Assembly: GCF_015058545.1 (NCBI RefSeq)
Contig: NZ_SVCB01000059.1
Span: forward strand, 1-11,810
DNA from: Veillonella sp.
GTDB lineage: Bacteria > Bacillota > Negativicutes > Veillonellales > Veillonellaceae
Direction: 5' to 3'
DNA: 11,810 nt
Shown here: positions 1-6,702 of the stretch, piece by piece
Layout of the letters: each line of letters opens with the position of its first letter
Numbering within the stretch: the stretch's first letter is position 1
The notes under the pieces: model-generated
Database searches by the model: none
Seen by the model: only the letters and a program-made list of their open reading frames with translations
What the model was told of the DNA's origin: nothing
Position numbers and translations under genes: made by a program

Positions 1-44
1 ACATAGACTATTACAATACTAAACGTATCAAACTTAAATTAAAA

Positions 45-77
45 GGAATGAGTCCGGTAGAATACCGGACCCATTCC
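45..77 (-). terminator. Intrinsic terminator, minus strand
   Basis: Positions 45-59 and 63-77 form a 15-bp inverted repeat with one mismatch around the loop GAA (60-62). Read on the minus strand, the hairpin is followed by TTTTAATTTAAG, a U-rich tail. On the plus strand it is followed by CAAAAAG, so leftward termination fits better. It would end transcripts coming from the degraded minus-strand material at 93-720. Confidence 0.65.
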
Positions 78-487
78 CAAAAAGTTGCTTAATTACTTCT
101 GTCCAAGAAAATGGGTGCAGATCAAAAGGTATGGCCGTCTTTTATTTTACTGATGAGTCACTACGTGCCTCATCAGGCCAGATTCCAGCCAACATTGTAG
201 AGGTGTGCAGTATGGTCAAGGTACAATAGCGGCGTGGGATAAACAGAGAACCAAGTTTGAAGGAGTGAAACGACGCGCAAACTTGTGTGAATCGTTTAGT
301 TCGCAGCGTAAGATTCTTCGAAGAAGAATCCACAGCTGTCGAACACATAGGAAGTCGCTGATTGAGCCAGTACGTGCTCAGCGTTACTAAATAAGAATAA
401 ACGCAGCGAGCGAAGCAATGCGGCGAGCCACTAAATCGATCGAGCTTTCTTTCTCTAGCCCTCTATGCCTCTACCATTAACCACTCA
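78..487. other. Degraded, hairpin-rich stretch without intact gene
   Basis: All six reading frames are broken by frequent stops. The two longest open stretches (205-390 plus, 142-348 minus) overlap each other, lack convincing ribosome sites and have unconvincing compositions. Two hairpins are visible: 150-157 pairs with 169-176 (8 bp, plus an inner CAC/GTG stem), and 312-319 pairs with 323-330 (8 bp, loop GAA). Neither is followed by a T-run, so they do not look like terminators. The stretch lies between a minus-strand pseudogene and a minus-strand terminator, so it is probably the decayed remainder of a minus-strand transcription unit. I cannot identify the ancestral gene. Confidence 0.45.
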
Positions 488-720
488 TCACCGCAACTCC
501 TTTTCTTTCTCCTCAATAAAATCCACAACTGCCTTTTCAAAATCTAGCCCATTCTATCGGCCAAGGCAGCGAGCCACCAGACGCATCCACCTAATTTATG
601 AGGTAACAGCGTTTCTAACTTCTTTTCTGTATTCTCCGCAGACCATGTCTTTTCATAAGCCGTGGCCATACGGCTTACCACAGCTGCATCTGTTAAAAAA
701 GAATCTTCTTCAATGGTCAA
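488..720 (-). pseudogene. Frameshifted remnant of a small MazG-like protein
   Basis: Read leftwards from a possible TTG at 718-720, one frame gives about 58 residues, starting LTIEEDSFLTDAAVV, up to a TAG at 544-546. In a neighbouring frame the text continues without a gap as GLDFEKAVVDFIEEKEKELR and a TGA at 488-490. One missing base around 546-551 would join the two. The join region LGGCVWWLAALADRMGLD has the cadence of the second metal-binding helix of small all-alpha NTP pyrophosphohydrolases (typically ELGDxLWYLAxLAxxLG). Here the acidic residues expected at the E and D positions are replaced by K and G. No start codon with a ribosome site is present. An extended -10-like TGnTATACT on the minus strand (736-744) could be its old promoter. 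Seen: two frames of protein-like text. Inferred: the family. Confidence 0.45.
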
Positions 721-880
721 TGTTTTTTATGATTGAGTATATCACACATAAGATAGAAGTAATTAGAGTCTTTTAGACAGCCTTTTAATTCGACAAAAAC
801 TGATATAATGTAGTAAATACGCACTTTTCCGCAAGTTTTGGATTGCTTGAAAAATATTGAGAAAATATAACAATTGTTTA
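721..880. other. AT-rich intergenic stretch
   Basis: No gene is visible. The only signal on the plus strand is TGATATAAT at 801-809, an extended -10-like element with no good -35 box at the right distance. The strong promoter for the riboswitch starts right after this stretch. Confidence 0.5.
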
Positions 881-909
881 TTGACAATGTATAAAAATCA
901 TGTTACTAT
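881..909 (+). promoter_or_regulatory. Sigma-70-type promoter of the riboswitch transcript
   Basis: TTGACA (881-886), a 17-base spacer and TACTAT (904-909) give a near-consensus promoter. Transcription would begin around 916 and run into the cobalamin riboswitch, leaving about 35 bases of leader before its P1 stem. Confidence 0.8.
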
Positions 910-950
910 ACGTGTATAGAAAGTATCAAATAAATAAAATACATAGTTGG

Positions 951-1099
951 GAATAGGTGCAGAAATGCATAATAGAGAAGTCGGTGCAAGTCCGACACGA
1001 TCCCGTCACTGTAAGGCTGAGCGAATCTCATTTAAGTCACTGGGTAACACTGGGAAGGCGAGAGGAGCGGTGAAGCTAAGTCAGGAGAACTGCCTATTC
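951..1099 (+). promoter_or_regulatory. Cobalamin (B12) riboswitch
   Basis: The outer stem P1 is visible as GAATAGG (951-957) paired with CCTATTC (1093-1099). Inside are the family hallmarks: GTCGGTGCAAGTCCGAC as a small hairpin at about 981-997, the CCCGTCACTGT core segment at about 1003-1013, and the B12 box AGTCAGGAGAACTGCC at about 1079-1094. All expected conserved blocks appear in the right order, so the aptamer looks intact. Known for the family: it binds adenosyl- or other cobalamins and switches off transport or synthesis genes, by termination or by hiding the ribosome site. Here it is followed by an intrinsic terminator, so a transcriptional mechanism is inferred. No recognisable target gene follows: the next gene is a tRNA on the opposite strand. 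Confidence 0.9.
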
Positions 1100-1146
1100 A
1101 TCATTCACCATTTGACCTACGAGCGATAGGGAGGAGAATCATATAT

Positions 1147-1178
1147 CCTTTTTCGCATGCGTCGGAAAAGGCTTTTTT
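1147..1178 (+). terminator. Riboswitch expression-platform terminator
   Basis: Positions 1147-1155 pair with 1163-1171 (9 bp including one G-T wobble) around the loop CATGCGT, followed directly by CTTTTTT. It lies 48 bases after the end of riboswitch stem P1, the usual place for a ligand-controlled terminator. I did not find a clear competing antiterminator by eye. Confidence 0.8.
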
Positions 1179-1180
1179 AT

Positions 1181-1303
1181 TGGCTAATTCGATGATGCAT
1201 GTGACACCCGTACCGGTCATGGCTATGGATATTTGGTATTATCACGCAAGTGTTAATATATTGTCATGATAATGTATGGGCGTACATTTTCATCATCTCC
1301 TAA
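1181..1303. other. Short gap between two terminators, no clear gene
   Basis: The one plus-strand ORF that starts after the riboswitch terminator and stays inside this gap runs 1192-1269 (25 codons, beginning MMHVTPVPVMAM). It has no ribosome site, and its upstream A/G-rich run is part of the terminator stem. I do not regard it as a gene. Several small inverted repeats are present: 1237-1245 with 1250-1258, one mismatch, loop GCAA; and AATGTA/TACATT around 1271-1288. The stretch could be part of a small RNA or the leftover edge of a deleted riboswitch-controlled gene. Confidence 0.4.
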
Positions 1304-1358
1304 TCAAAGGCTCTACAAAATACTGTGATGGGTATTTTGTAGAGCCTTTGACCTTTTT
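1304..1358 (+). terminator. Long perfect hairpin, plus-strand terminator
   Basis: A perfect 20-bp inverted repeat (1304-1323 with 1332-1351) surrounds an 8-base loop, followed by CCTTTTT. The T-run lies only on the plus-strand side. It would stop any read-through from the riboswitch promoter before it runs antisense into the tRNA gene. The stem is longer than most intrinsic terminators and could alternatively be a palindromic mobile-element remnant. Confidence 0.65.
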
Positions 1359-1383
1359 AAACACTATAATTCAAATTTTAGGC

Positions 1384-1407
1384 AATAAAAAAAGCCCCAA
1401 AGGGCTT
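1384..1407 (-). terminator. Terminator of the tRNA-Leu gene
   Basis: On the minus strand AAGCCC-TTTG-GGGCTT (1407 down to 1392) is followed by a run of T's (1391-1384 region, TTTTTATT). It lies 12 bases beyond the encoded CCA of the tRNA. Confidence 0.8.
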
Positions 1408-1419
1408 AAAATTCTTAGC

Positions 1420-1504
1420 TGGTGCGGGAGAAGGGACTTGAACCCCCACGCCCGAAGGCGCCAGATCCTAAGTCTGGTGCGTCTGCCAATTCCGCCACTC
1501 CCGC
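1420..1504 (-). tRNA. tRNA-Leu, anticodon UAG
   Basis: The minus strand gives an 85-base cloverleaf with encoded CCA. The acceptor stem is GCGGGAG/CTCCCGC with discriminator A. The anticodon stem CCAGA/TCTGG encloses the loop CTTAGGA, so the anticodon is TAG, reading CUA and related leucine codons. The long variable arm GCGCC-TTC-GGGCG is typical of a class II tRNA (Leu/Ser), and the T-loop GGTTCAAGTCC is intact. It is a single gene with its own promoter (1516-1543) and terminator (1384-1407). Its 3' end points toward the degraded region at 1-900, the side on which tRNA-targeting integrative elements insert. I see no repeated att copy of the tRNA 3' end in this window. Confidence 0.95.
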
Positions 1505-1515
1505 AACAAAGATAT

Positions 1516-1543
1516 ATTATCATATCAGGAGCCATATCGTCAA
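1516..1543 (-). promoter_or_regulatory. Promoter of tRNA-Leu
   Basis: On the minus strand TTGACG (1543-1538), a 16-base spacer and GATAAT (1521-1516) lie just upstream of the tRNA 5' end at 1504. This leaves a very short 5' leader for RNase P to remove. Confidence 0.7.
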
Positions 1544-1583
1544 TAGATAAATAAAAAATAGCAAAAGACTAAAGGAGAATACA

Positions 1584-1643
1584 ATGTTCAATATTAATAA
1601 TTTTGCTGATGTAAGGGGCCTAATAACCCCCTTTGCGTATTGA
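1584..1643 (+). CDS. Possible 19-residue leader peptide
   Basis: The reading frame MFNINNFADVRGLITPFAY starts at an ATG placed 6 bases after a good ribosome site (AAAGGAG, 1571-1577) and ends at a TGA that overlaps the -35 box of the mfd promoter. A hairpin (1613-1618 with 1628-1633) lies inside its 3' half. The good ribosome site is the main support. No convincing promoter was found in front of it, and the sequence has no run of one amino acid that would signal classical attenuation. It could be a chance ORF. Confidence 0.25.
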   Translation: MFNINNFADVRGLITPFAY

Positions 1644-1668
1644 TGTTGAATGACTCCTATGGTACACT
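1640..1668 (+). promoter_or_regulatory. Likely mfd promoter
   Basis: TTGATG (1640-1645), exactly 17 bases, then TACACT (1663-1668). Transcription would begin near 1675, about 90 bases before the chosen mfd start codon. The hairpin at 1693-1715 would then lie in the 5' untranslated region. Confidence 0.55.
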
Positions 1669-1692
1669 AAACATATACTTTGTAATTACAAG

Positions 1693-1720
1693 GGGCTTTG
1701 GCGTAGCTAAAGCCCGTTTT
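1693..1720 (+). promoter_or_regulatory. Leader hairpin, possible attenuator, before mfd
   Basis: GGGCTTTGGC (1693-1702) pairs with GCTAAAGCCC (1706-1715), a 10-bp stem with one G-T wobble and a 3-base loop, followed by GTTTTG. The short T-run makes it a weak terminator or attenuator at best. It may instead be the terminator of the short leader ORF, or a 5' stabilising hairpin. Confidence 0.45.
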
Positions 1721-1766
1721 GTCGTTGCTATATGAGCGTAAAAAGAAGAAGGTAATAGAAAACCCA

Positions 1767-4700
1767 ATGGAAACATTACAGGAATTATTATATAAATACC
1801 CTGCCTATAAAGAGGCGGAAGGACTTTTTAATAAAAAGGAAAAGCATGTAATATCGGGGCTTGGAGGCTCTCAAAAGCCGTTTATTTACAGCACGGCCAT
1901 GAAGGCCAACGAGCAGCGGCCTACCATTGTATTGGTGCATGATAAGAACCACAAAGAACAATGGGAACGCGATTTGACATTCTTTTTGCCGGACGTGGAA
2001 GTCATGCCTTTTCCGATTACGGAAAAAGTCACATTCATTACGGCGGCGCGCAGCCTGGAAAATCAGGGGCTGCAGATGCGTGCCTTAGGGGCCTTATTAC
2101 ACGATGAACCGGTTGTAGTTATCGCTACAATTGATGAGGCAACGCAGCGTATTTTGACGCCGGAAGAATTAAAAGAAAGCGTTATACATTTAGCTACAGG
2201 CGACATTGTTGAGCGTGAAATTATGCTCGAGAAATTGGTAACGTTAGGCTATGAACGAACAGACCAGGTGGAACAACGTGGTCATTTTAGCGTGCGCGGC
2301 GATATTATCGACGTATTCCCGGTAAACAGCGATAATCCGTACCGTGTTGAGTTTTTTGACGATGAAATCGATACTATTCGTACCTTTGCCATCGATACGC
2401 AACGCTCCATCGAATCCGTTAAACATATGACGGTTATGCCGTTTCACTTGAACGATACATCGGAAGAAGGCTCTTTATTGAGTTATGGCAAAAATGCCCT
2501 GCTTTTGTACGATGAACCGAATCGTTTGCAAGATGCCTTAAAAGGCTTTTTAAAAGAAGACGCCGTGCATCGTCAACAGCACTTTACATGGTCGGAACTG
2601 ATGAGCACCAATGCGGTAAAAAGTGAAATTGCTTTTAACTTCCTGCAGCAGCGCGTGTCCGGTTTGGCCGGTTTTGACAGCATTGGCCTTCAGAGCAAGT
2701 CCATGATGTCCTTTGAACGGCAAATGCCGCTCTTAATCGATGAGATCGACGTGTGGCTCACCCAGGGGCGTCAAGTGGTGCTTGTTATGAATAATTTGCA
2801 GCGTCGGGAAGGTTTAGAAAGAGCCCTCAGTGAAGCAAATATTGCCTATGAAGTGAGCGACGAATTGAAAGCAACTAAAGAGGCTGTTCTCATTGTAAGC
2901 GGACTTTTATCGGAAGGTTTTGAGTTGCCGCTCTGCAATTTAGTTGTAGTTACGGAAGGCAATATTTTCGGTCAACAGAAGCGCAAGCTTCGTAAGAAAG
3001 TGCCAAAAGGGCAGGAGATTACTTACTTTACCGACTTAACGCCGGGCGATTATGTAGTCCATGCTTTGCACGGTATTGGGAAGTATGTGGGCCTCAAAAC
3101 GATTGAAACAGAAGGCATTCACAAGGACTACATTGAAATTGCCTATGCGGGTACGGACAAGTTGTTCTTGCCGGCCGACAATTTAGACCAATTACAGAAA
3201 TATATCGGCAATGAAGGTGATGTGCCTAAAATTCATAAGATGGGCGGCCGTGAGTGGGGCAAAGTTCGTCAAAAGGCGCAAAAATCCATTGATGATTTGG
3301 CAGAAAAGCTGGTCGAACTCTATGCGCAGCGTGAGGTTGTAGACGGTTTTGCCTTTGAACCGGATGATACGTTCCAGATGGAATTTGAAGAGGCCTTTCC
3401 GTATGAAGAAACGGAAGACCAATTGCAAGCCTCCCAGGAAATTAAAGCGTCTATGGAACTGCCGCATCCGATGGACCGGCTGCTTTGCGGTGATGTTGGT
3501 TTTGGTAAAACGGAAGTGGCTATGCGCGCTATTTTTAAAGCGGTAAAAAGCGGTAAACAGGTAGCTGTCTTAGTACCGACAACTGTATTGGCGCAGCAAC
3601 ATTTTCAGACCTTTACCGATCGTTTGGGCGCCTTCGGGGTACGCGTGGAAGTATTGAACCGTTTCCGCTCCGCCGGTGAAAAGCGCGATATTATTAAACG
3701 GGTTGCCGATAAATCGGTGGATGTTTTAATCGGAACCCATGCGCTTTTAAATAAAAAAGTGGCTTTTAAAGATTTGGGACTCCTCGTTGTGGATGAAGAA
3801 CAACGTTTCGGTGTAGCGCAGAAGGAAAAGTGGAAGAGCTGGGCCAATAATATTGACGTACTGACGTTGAGTGCTACGCCGATTCCGCGAACTCTCCACA
3901 TGTCCCTCGTGGGGGTGCGTGAAATGAGTGTCATTAACACGCCGCCGGAAGACCGTTTGCCGGTGCAGACCTATGTAGTGGAATATGACATGAAGCTCAT
4001 TGCCGAAGCGATTCGTCGCGAAATTCAGCGCGGCGGCCAAGTGTATTTCGTATATAACCGGGTAGCTTCCATTGAGCACATGGGCGAACTTTTGGAAGCG
4101 GCCATGCCGGACCTGCGTTTTGCCATTGCTCACGGTCAGATGGCCGGTAGTGAAATGGAAGCCATTATGGTTGATTTTTACGAAGGCCATTATGATTTAT
4201 TGCTCTGTACCAGCATCATTGAAACGGGCCTCGATATTCCGAATGCCAATACGATTATCGTGTACGACGCGGATCGTTTGGGGCTGTCGCAGTTATATCA
4301 GATGCGGGGCCGTGTAGGTCGTTCCCGTCGTCGTGCCTATGCATACTTCTTGTATCGACCTGATAAAATGCTCAGCGAAACGGCGGAAAAACGTTTGAAA
4401 GCGATTGAAGAATTCACCGAACTGGGAGCCGGTTTTAAACTGGCCATGCGCGATCTTGAAATTCGCGGCGCCGGGAACTTACTGGGTTCACAGCAGCACG
4501 GTAATATCGCATCAGTCGGTTTTGCCCTGTATTGTTCTATGCTTGAAGAAGCGATTGCCAAAGCCCAGCATAAAACAGTTACTAAAACGGTGGACGTGGA
4601 TCCGGTTATCGACCTTGGCATCGATGCGTTTATCGATGAAGCCTATATCAATGATACGGCTCGGAAGATTACCATTTATCAGCGTTTGTTGCAGATTCGC

Positions 4701-5054
4701 AAGCTGGAAGACTTTGACGAATTTACCGATGAATTGATTGACCGATTCGGTTCGCCGACGCCGCCGGTGGAACGTCTTTTGAAATTGGCGCGCATTAAAG
4801 AACGAGCCAGAGCCATCGGCATTAAGAGTATGGTTATCCGTGAAGGCGTTTTAATTATTCACTGGGCGGACCTTGAGAAAATGGCCGGCTGGGATCCCGG
4901 CTTAGTGGCGACAAAGGTTTGGCAACATGTTAAAATAGATAAAAATAATGTGTTACGTTACAGCCCGATTGAAGAGGGTACTTCCGTATTGACCACAGTT
5001 GAGGTTTTGATGGGGGAATTGGAAAAACGTGACCCTGCTTTACAATCTCAGTAA
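1767..5054 (+). CDS. mfd: Transcription-repair coupling factor Mfd
   Basis: Mfd is an ATP-driven DNA translocase that pushes RNA polymerase off lesions and recruits UvrA for nucleotide excision repair. From ATG 1767 it has 1095 residues, near the usual 1100-1150. Visible in order are a UvrB-like N-terminal region (about 1-350, including HFSVRGDIIDVFP) and the RNA-polymerase-interacting domain around residue 427 (GDYVVHALHGIGKYVGL). The RecG-like motor has Walker A GDVGFGKT at 575-582, DEEQ at 676-679, SAT at 702-704 and RGRVGR at 847-852; a C-terminal TRCF domain follows. The frame is open back to a TTG at 1719, but that lies in the leader hairpin. ATG 1767 is preferred, although its AGAAGG site (1747-1752) is 14 bases away, so translation may be modest. 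It heads the run mfd, flippase, mazG. Confidence 0.97.
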   Translation: METLQELLYKYPAYKEAEGLFNKKEKHVISGLGGSQKPFIYSTAMKANEQRPTIVLVHDKNHKEQWERDLTFFLPDVEVMPFPITEKVTFITAARSLENQGLQMRALGALLHDEPVVVIATIDEATQRILTPEELKESVIHLATGDIVEREIMLEKLVTLGYERTDQVEQRGHFSVRGDIIDVFPVNSDNPYRVEFFDDEIDTIRTFAIDTQRSIESVKHMTVMPFHLNDTSEEGSLLSYGKNALLLYDEPNRLQDALKGFLKEDAVHRQQHFTWSELMSTNAVKSEIAFNFLQQRVSGLAGFDSIGLQSKSMMSFERQMPLLIDEIDVWLTQGRQVVLVMNNLQRREGLERALSEANIAYEVSDELKATKEAVLIVSGLLSEGFELPLCNLVVVTEGNIFGQQKRKLRKKVPKGQEITYFTDLTPGDYVVHALHGIGKYVGLKTIETEGIHKDYIEIAYAGTDKLFLPADNLDQLQKYIGNEGDVPKIHKMGGREWGKVRQKAQKSIDDLAEKLVELYAQREVVDGFAFEPDDTFQMEFEEAFPYEETEDQLQASQEIKASMELPHPMDRLLCGDVGFGKTEVAMRAIFKAVKSGKQVAVLVPTTVLAQQHFQTFTDRLGAFGVRVEVLNRFRSAGEKRDIIKRVADKSVDVLIGTHALLNKKVAFKDLGLLVVDEEQRFGVAQKEKWKSWANNIDVLTLSATPIPRTLHMSLVGVREMSVINTPPEDRLPVQTYVVEYDMKLIAEAIRREIQRGGQVYFVYNRVASIEHMGELLEAAMPDLRFAIAHGQMAGSEMEAIMVDFYEGHYDLLLCTSIIETGLDIPNANTIIVYDADRLGLSQLYQMRGRVGRSRRRAYAYFLYRPDKMLSETAEKRLKAIEEFTELGAGFKLAMRDLEIRGAGNLLGSQQHGNIASVGFALYCSMLEEAIAKAQHKTVTKTVDVDPVIDLGIDAFIDEAYINDTARKITIYQRLLQIRKLEDFDEFTDELIDRFGSPTPPVERLLKLARIKERARAIGIKSMVIREGVLIIHWADLEKMAGWDPGLVATKVWQHVKIDKNNVLRYSPIEEGTSVLTTVEVLMGELEKRDPALQSQ

Positions 5055-5071
5055 GCTTTAGGAGGAACCGT

Positions 5072-6652
5072 ATGAATCGATTTTTAAAAGGGGCTATGAT
5101 TCTTACCTTAGCGGGCATAATTGTGAAAATTATCGGTGCTTTCAGCAAGGTGCTGTTGGCGCGTATTTTAGGCGGTGAAGGGATTGGGCTGTACCAGATG
5201 GCCTATCCCATTTACCAGATTATTGTGAGCTTGGCGACAGCGGGTTTACCGGTAGCCATATCGATTATGATTGCCGATAAACTGGCCTATAAAGATGTAC
5301 GCGGTGCGTCAAAAATCTTTAGAGTATCCGCTACGGTTTTATTCGCCTTAGGTGCTTTTTTCAGCGTGGCCCTGTTTCTGGCGGTACCATGGTTGGTTGA
5401 GTCGGAATGGCTTACAGATCCGCGCAGTAGCTTTGCTCTCATGGCTTTGGCGCCGGCTATCGTTGTCGTTACCATATTGAGCTGTTTGCGCGGTTATTTC
5501 CAAGGGTTTCAGGATATGCTGCCGACCGGCGCATCGCAGGTTGTGGAACAATCTTTGCGCGTAGCCTGTATGGTAGGCTTTGCCTTGTTCCTTTTGCCTT
5601 ATGGATTACCTATGGCGGCGGCGGGAGCCACGTTAGCTACCTTTCCGGGCGTTGTAGGGGGCGTATTGGTGCTTCTCTATTTTTATCGCCGGCAACGTCA
5701 TTTACGGCGAAAATTATTGGCTGAGCAAGCGACGGACATCATTCCGGAAAGCTCCTGGCAAATCATGAAGCGCTTGTTTGTTTTAGCGATTCCCGTTTCC
5801 ATGGCCAATATTATGATGCCCATTGTGTCGGGCATTGATTTGGGCGTTGTACCGCAACGCCTCATTGATGCGGGCTATTCCGTGCGCGAAGCGACCACCT
5901 TATTCGGCTATTTGACGGGCATGGCCACCTCGCTGGTGAACTTACCGATTATTTTGACTACATCCTTGGCGGCCAGCCTGGTGCCGGCCATTTCTGAGGC
6001 TTTTTCAAAAAAAGACATGGGGGAAATTCAAAGTCGCAGCCATGTGGCGCTTAAAATAACCACCTTGATTACGGTGCCTGCCTTTGTAGGGCTTTATGTG
6101 TTGGCTACGCCGATTTCAGAGCTTCTCTATGCCACACCGAATGCGGGTGGCCCCATAGCGGTCATGAGTCTCAGTATCTTCCTCTTGGGCGTGCAGCAAG
6201 TGAGTACCGGGATTTTACAAGGTCTCGGTCATACGGCGATTCCTATGGTGAATCTGTTCATCAGTACACTCATTAAAATTCCGCTCAGCTGGTATTTGAC
6301 GGCTTTGCCGGAATGGGGGATTAACGGGGCCGCTTGGTCTACGAATATCGACTTTGGTTTGGCGGCCTTTTTGAATATGCTTTTTGTGCGCCGGTATATT
6401 AAGTATCAGGTGCCGTGGCTCGAATTGAGTAAAATCTCGTTAGCCGCGTTTGCCATGGGCGGTGCGACCGTTATGACCTATTCCTTCCTTGAACCGCTTC
6501 TGGGTGGCAATTTTGCGGTTTTTGGCGCTATTGTAGTGGCTATCGTCATTTACGGCGCGGGACTTCTGATTACAAAAGCCGTTAAAGACGATGAATGGCA
6601 GGCCATGCCGGTCATCGGGAAGCGTTTGAAAAAACGTTCTCAGAAGGACTGA
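5072..6652 (+). CDS. SpoVB/MurJ-like polysaccharide or lipid flippase
   Basis: This is a multi-spanning inner-membrane protein of the MOP exporter superfamily (polysaccharide biosynthesis / SpoVB family). It has 526 residues and a long series of hydrophobic segments, about 13-14 helices by eye. The N-terminal LAGIIVKIIGAFSKVLLARI and the RGYFQGFQDMLPTGASQVVEQ block (residues 140-160) are typical of SpoVB and its non-sporulation relatives. Members move lipid-linked sugar intermediates, such as lipid II or polysaccharide precursors, across the membrane; the exact substrate cannot be read here. GGAGG lies 6 bases before ATG 5072. The gene begins 17 bases after mfd with no promoter or terminator between, so the two are cotranscribed. 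In spore formers the spoVB-yabN pair sits beside mfd in the same way. The basic tail KRLKKRSQKD should be cytoplasmic. Confidence 0.88.
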   Translation: MNRFLKGAMILTLAGIIVKIIGAFSKVLLARILGGEGIGLYQMAYPIYQIIVSLATAGLPVAISIMIADKLAYKDVRGASKIFRVSATVLFALGAFFSVALFLAVPWLVESEWLTDPRSSFALMALAPAIVVVTILSCLRGYFQGFQDMLPTGASQVVEQSLRVACMVGFALFLLPYGLPMAAAGATLATFPGVVGGVLVLLYFYRRQRHLRRKLLAEQATDIIPESSWQIMKRLFVLAIPVSMANIMMPIVSGIDLGVVPQRLIDAGYSVREATTLFGYLTGMATSLVNLPIILTTSLAASLVPAISEAFSKKDMGEIQSRSHVALKITTLITVPAFVGLYVLATPISELLYATPNAGGPIAVMSLSIFLLGVQQVSTGILQGLGHTAIPMVNLFISTLIKIPLSWYLTALPEWGINGAAWSTNIDFGLAAFLNMLFVRRYIKYQVPWLELSKISLAAFAMGGATVMTYSFLEPLLGGNFAVFGAIVVAIVIYGAGLLITKAVKDDEWQAMPVIGKRLKKRSQKD

Positions 6653-6702
6653 TTAAAGAGCGGTTATGGCGCATAGAAAAGGGAAGCAGAAAAGGAGATT
6701 GT

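Noticed and set aside
150..176. CTGATGAG at the start of a hairpin, recalling the hammerhead ribozyme core
   Set aside because: The required GAAA after stem II and a cleavage triplet with matching stems are missing on both strands. It is only an inverted repeat.
205..390. 61-codon plus-strand ORF and the overlapping 68-codon minus-strand ORF (142-348)
   Set aside because: No convincing ribosome site, odd composition and mutual overlap in a stop-rich region. Neither reads like a known protein.
423..577. Direct repeat GCGAGCCAC at 423-431 and 569-577
   Set aside because: Only 9 bases match exactly with poor flanks, so it is compatible with chance. It is not convincing as an att site or element end.
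465..776. 103-codon plus-strand ORF
   Set aside because: It lies opposite the minus-strand MazG-like remnant, whose text is far more protein-like, and it has no ribosome site.
947..1129. 60-codon ORF over the riboswitch
   Set aside because: It is made of the conserved aptamer sequence (B12 box, core). The RNA explains it fully.
1192..1269. 25-codon ORF after the riboswitch terminator, the only candidate riboswitch target
   Set aside because: No ribosome site; the nearest purine run belongs to the terminator stem about 20 bases upstream. No family resemblance.
1719..1766. Upstream TTG start extending Mfd by 16 residues
   Set aside because: It lies at the foot of the leader hairpin with no ribosome site, and the extra residues (MSLLYERKKKKVIENP) do not look like a Mfd N-terminus.
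6595..6702. 36-residue upstream extension of MazG
   Set aside because: It overlaps the end of the flippase gene in another frame, and ATG 6703 has a strong AAAAGGAGAT site.
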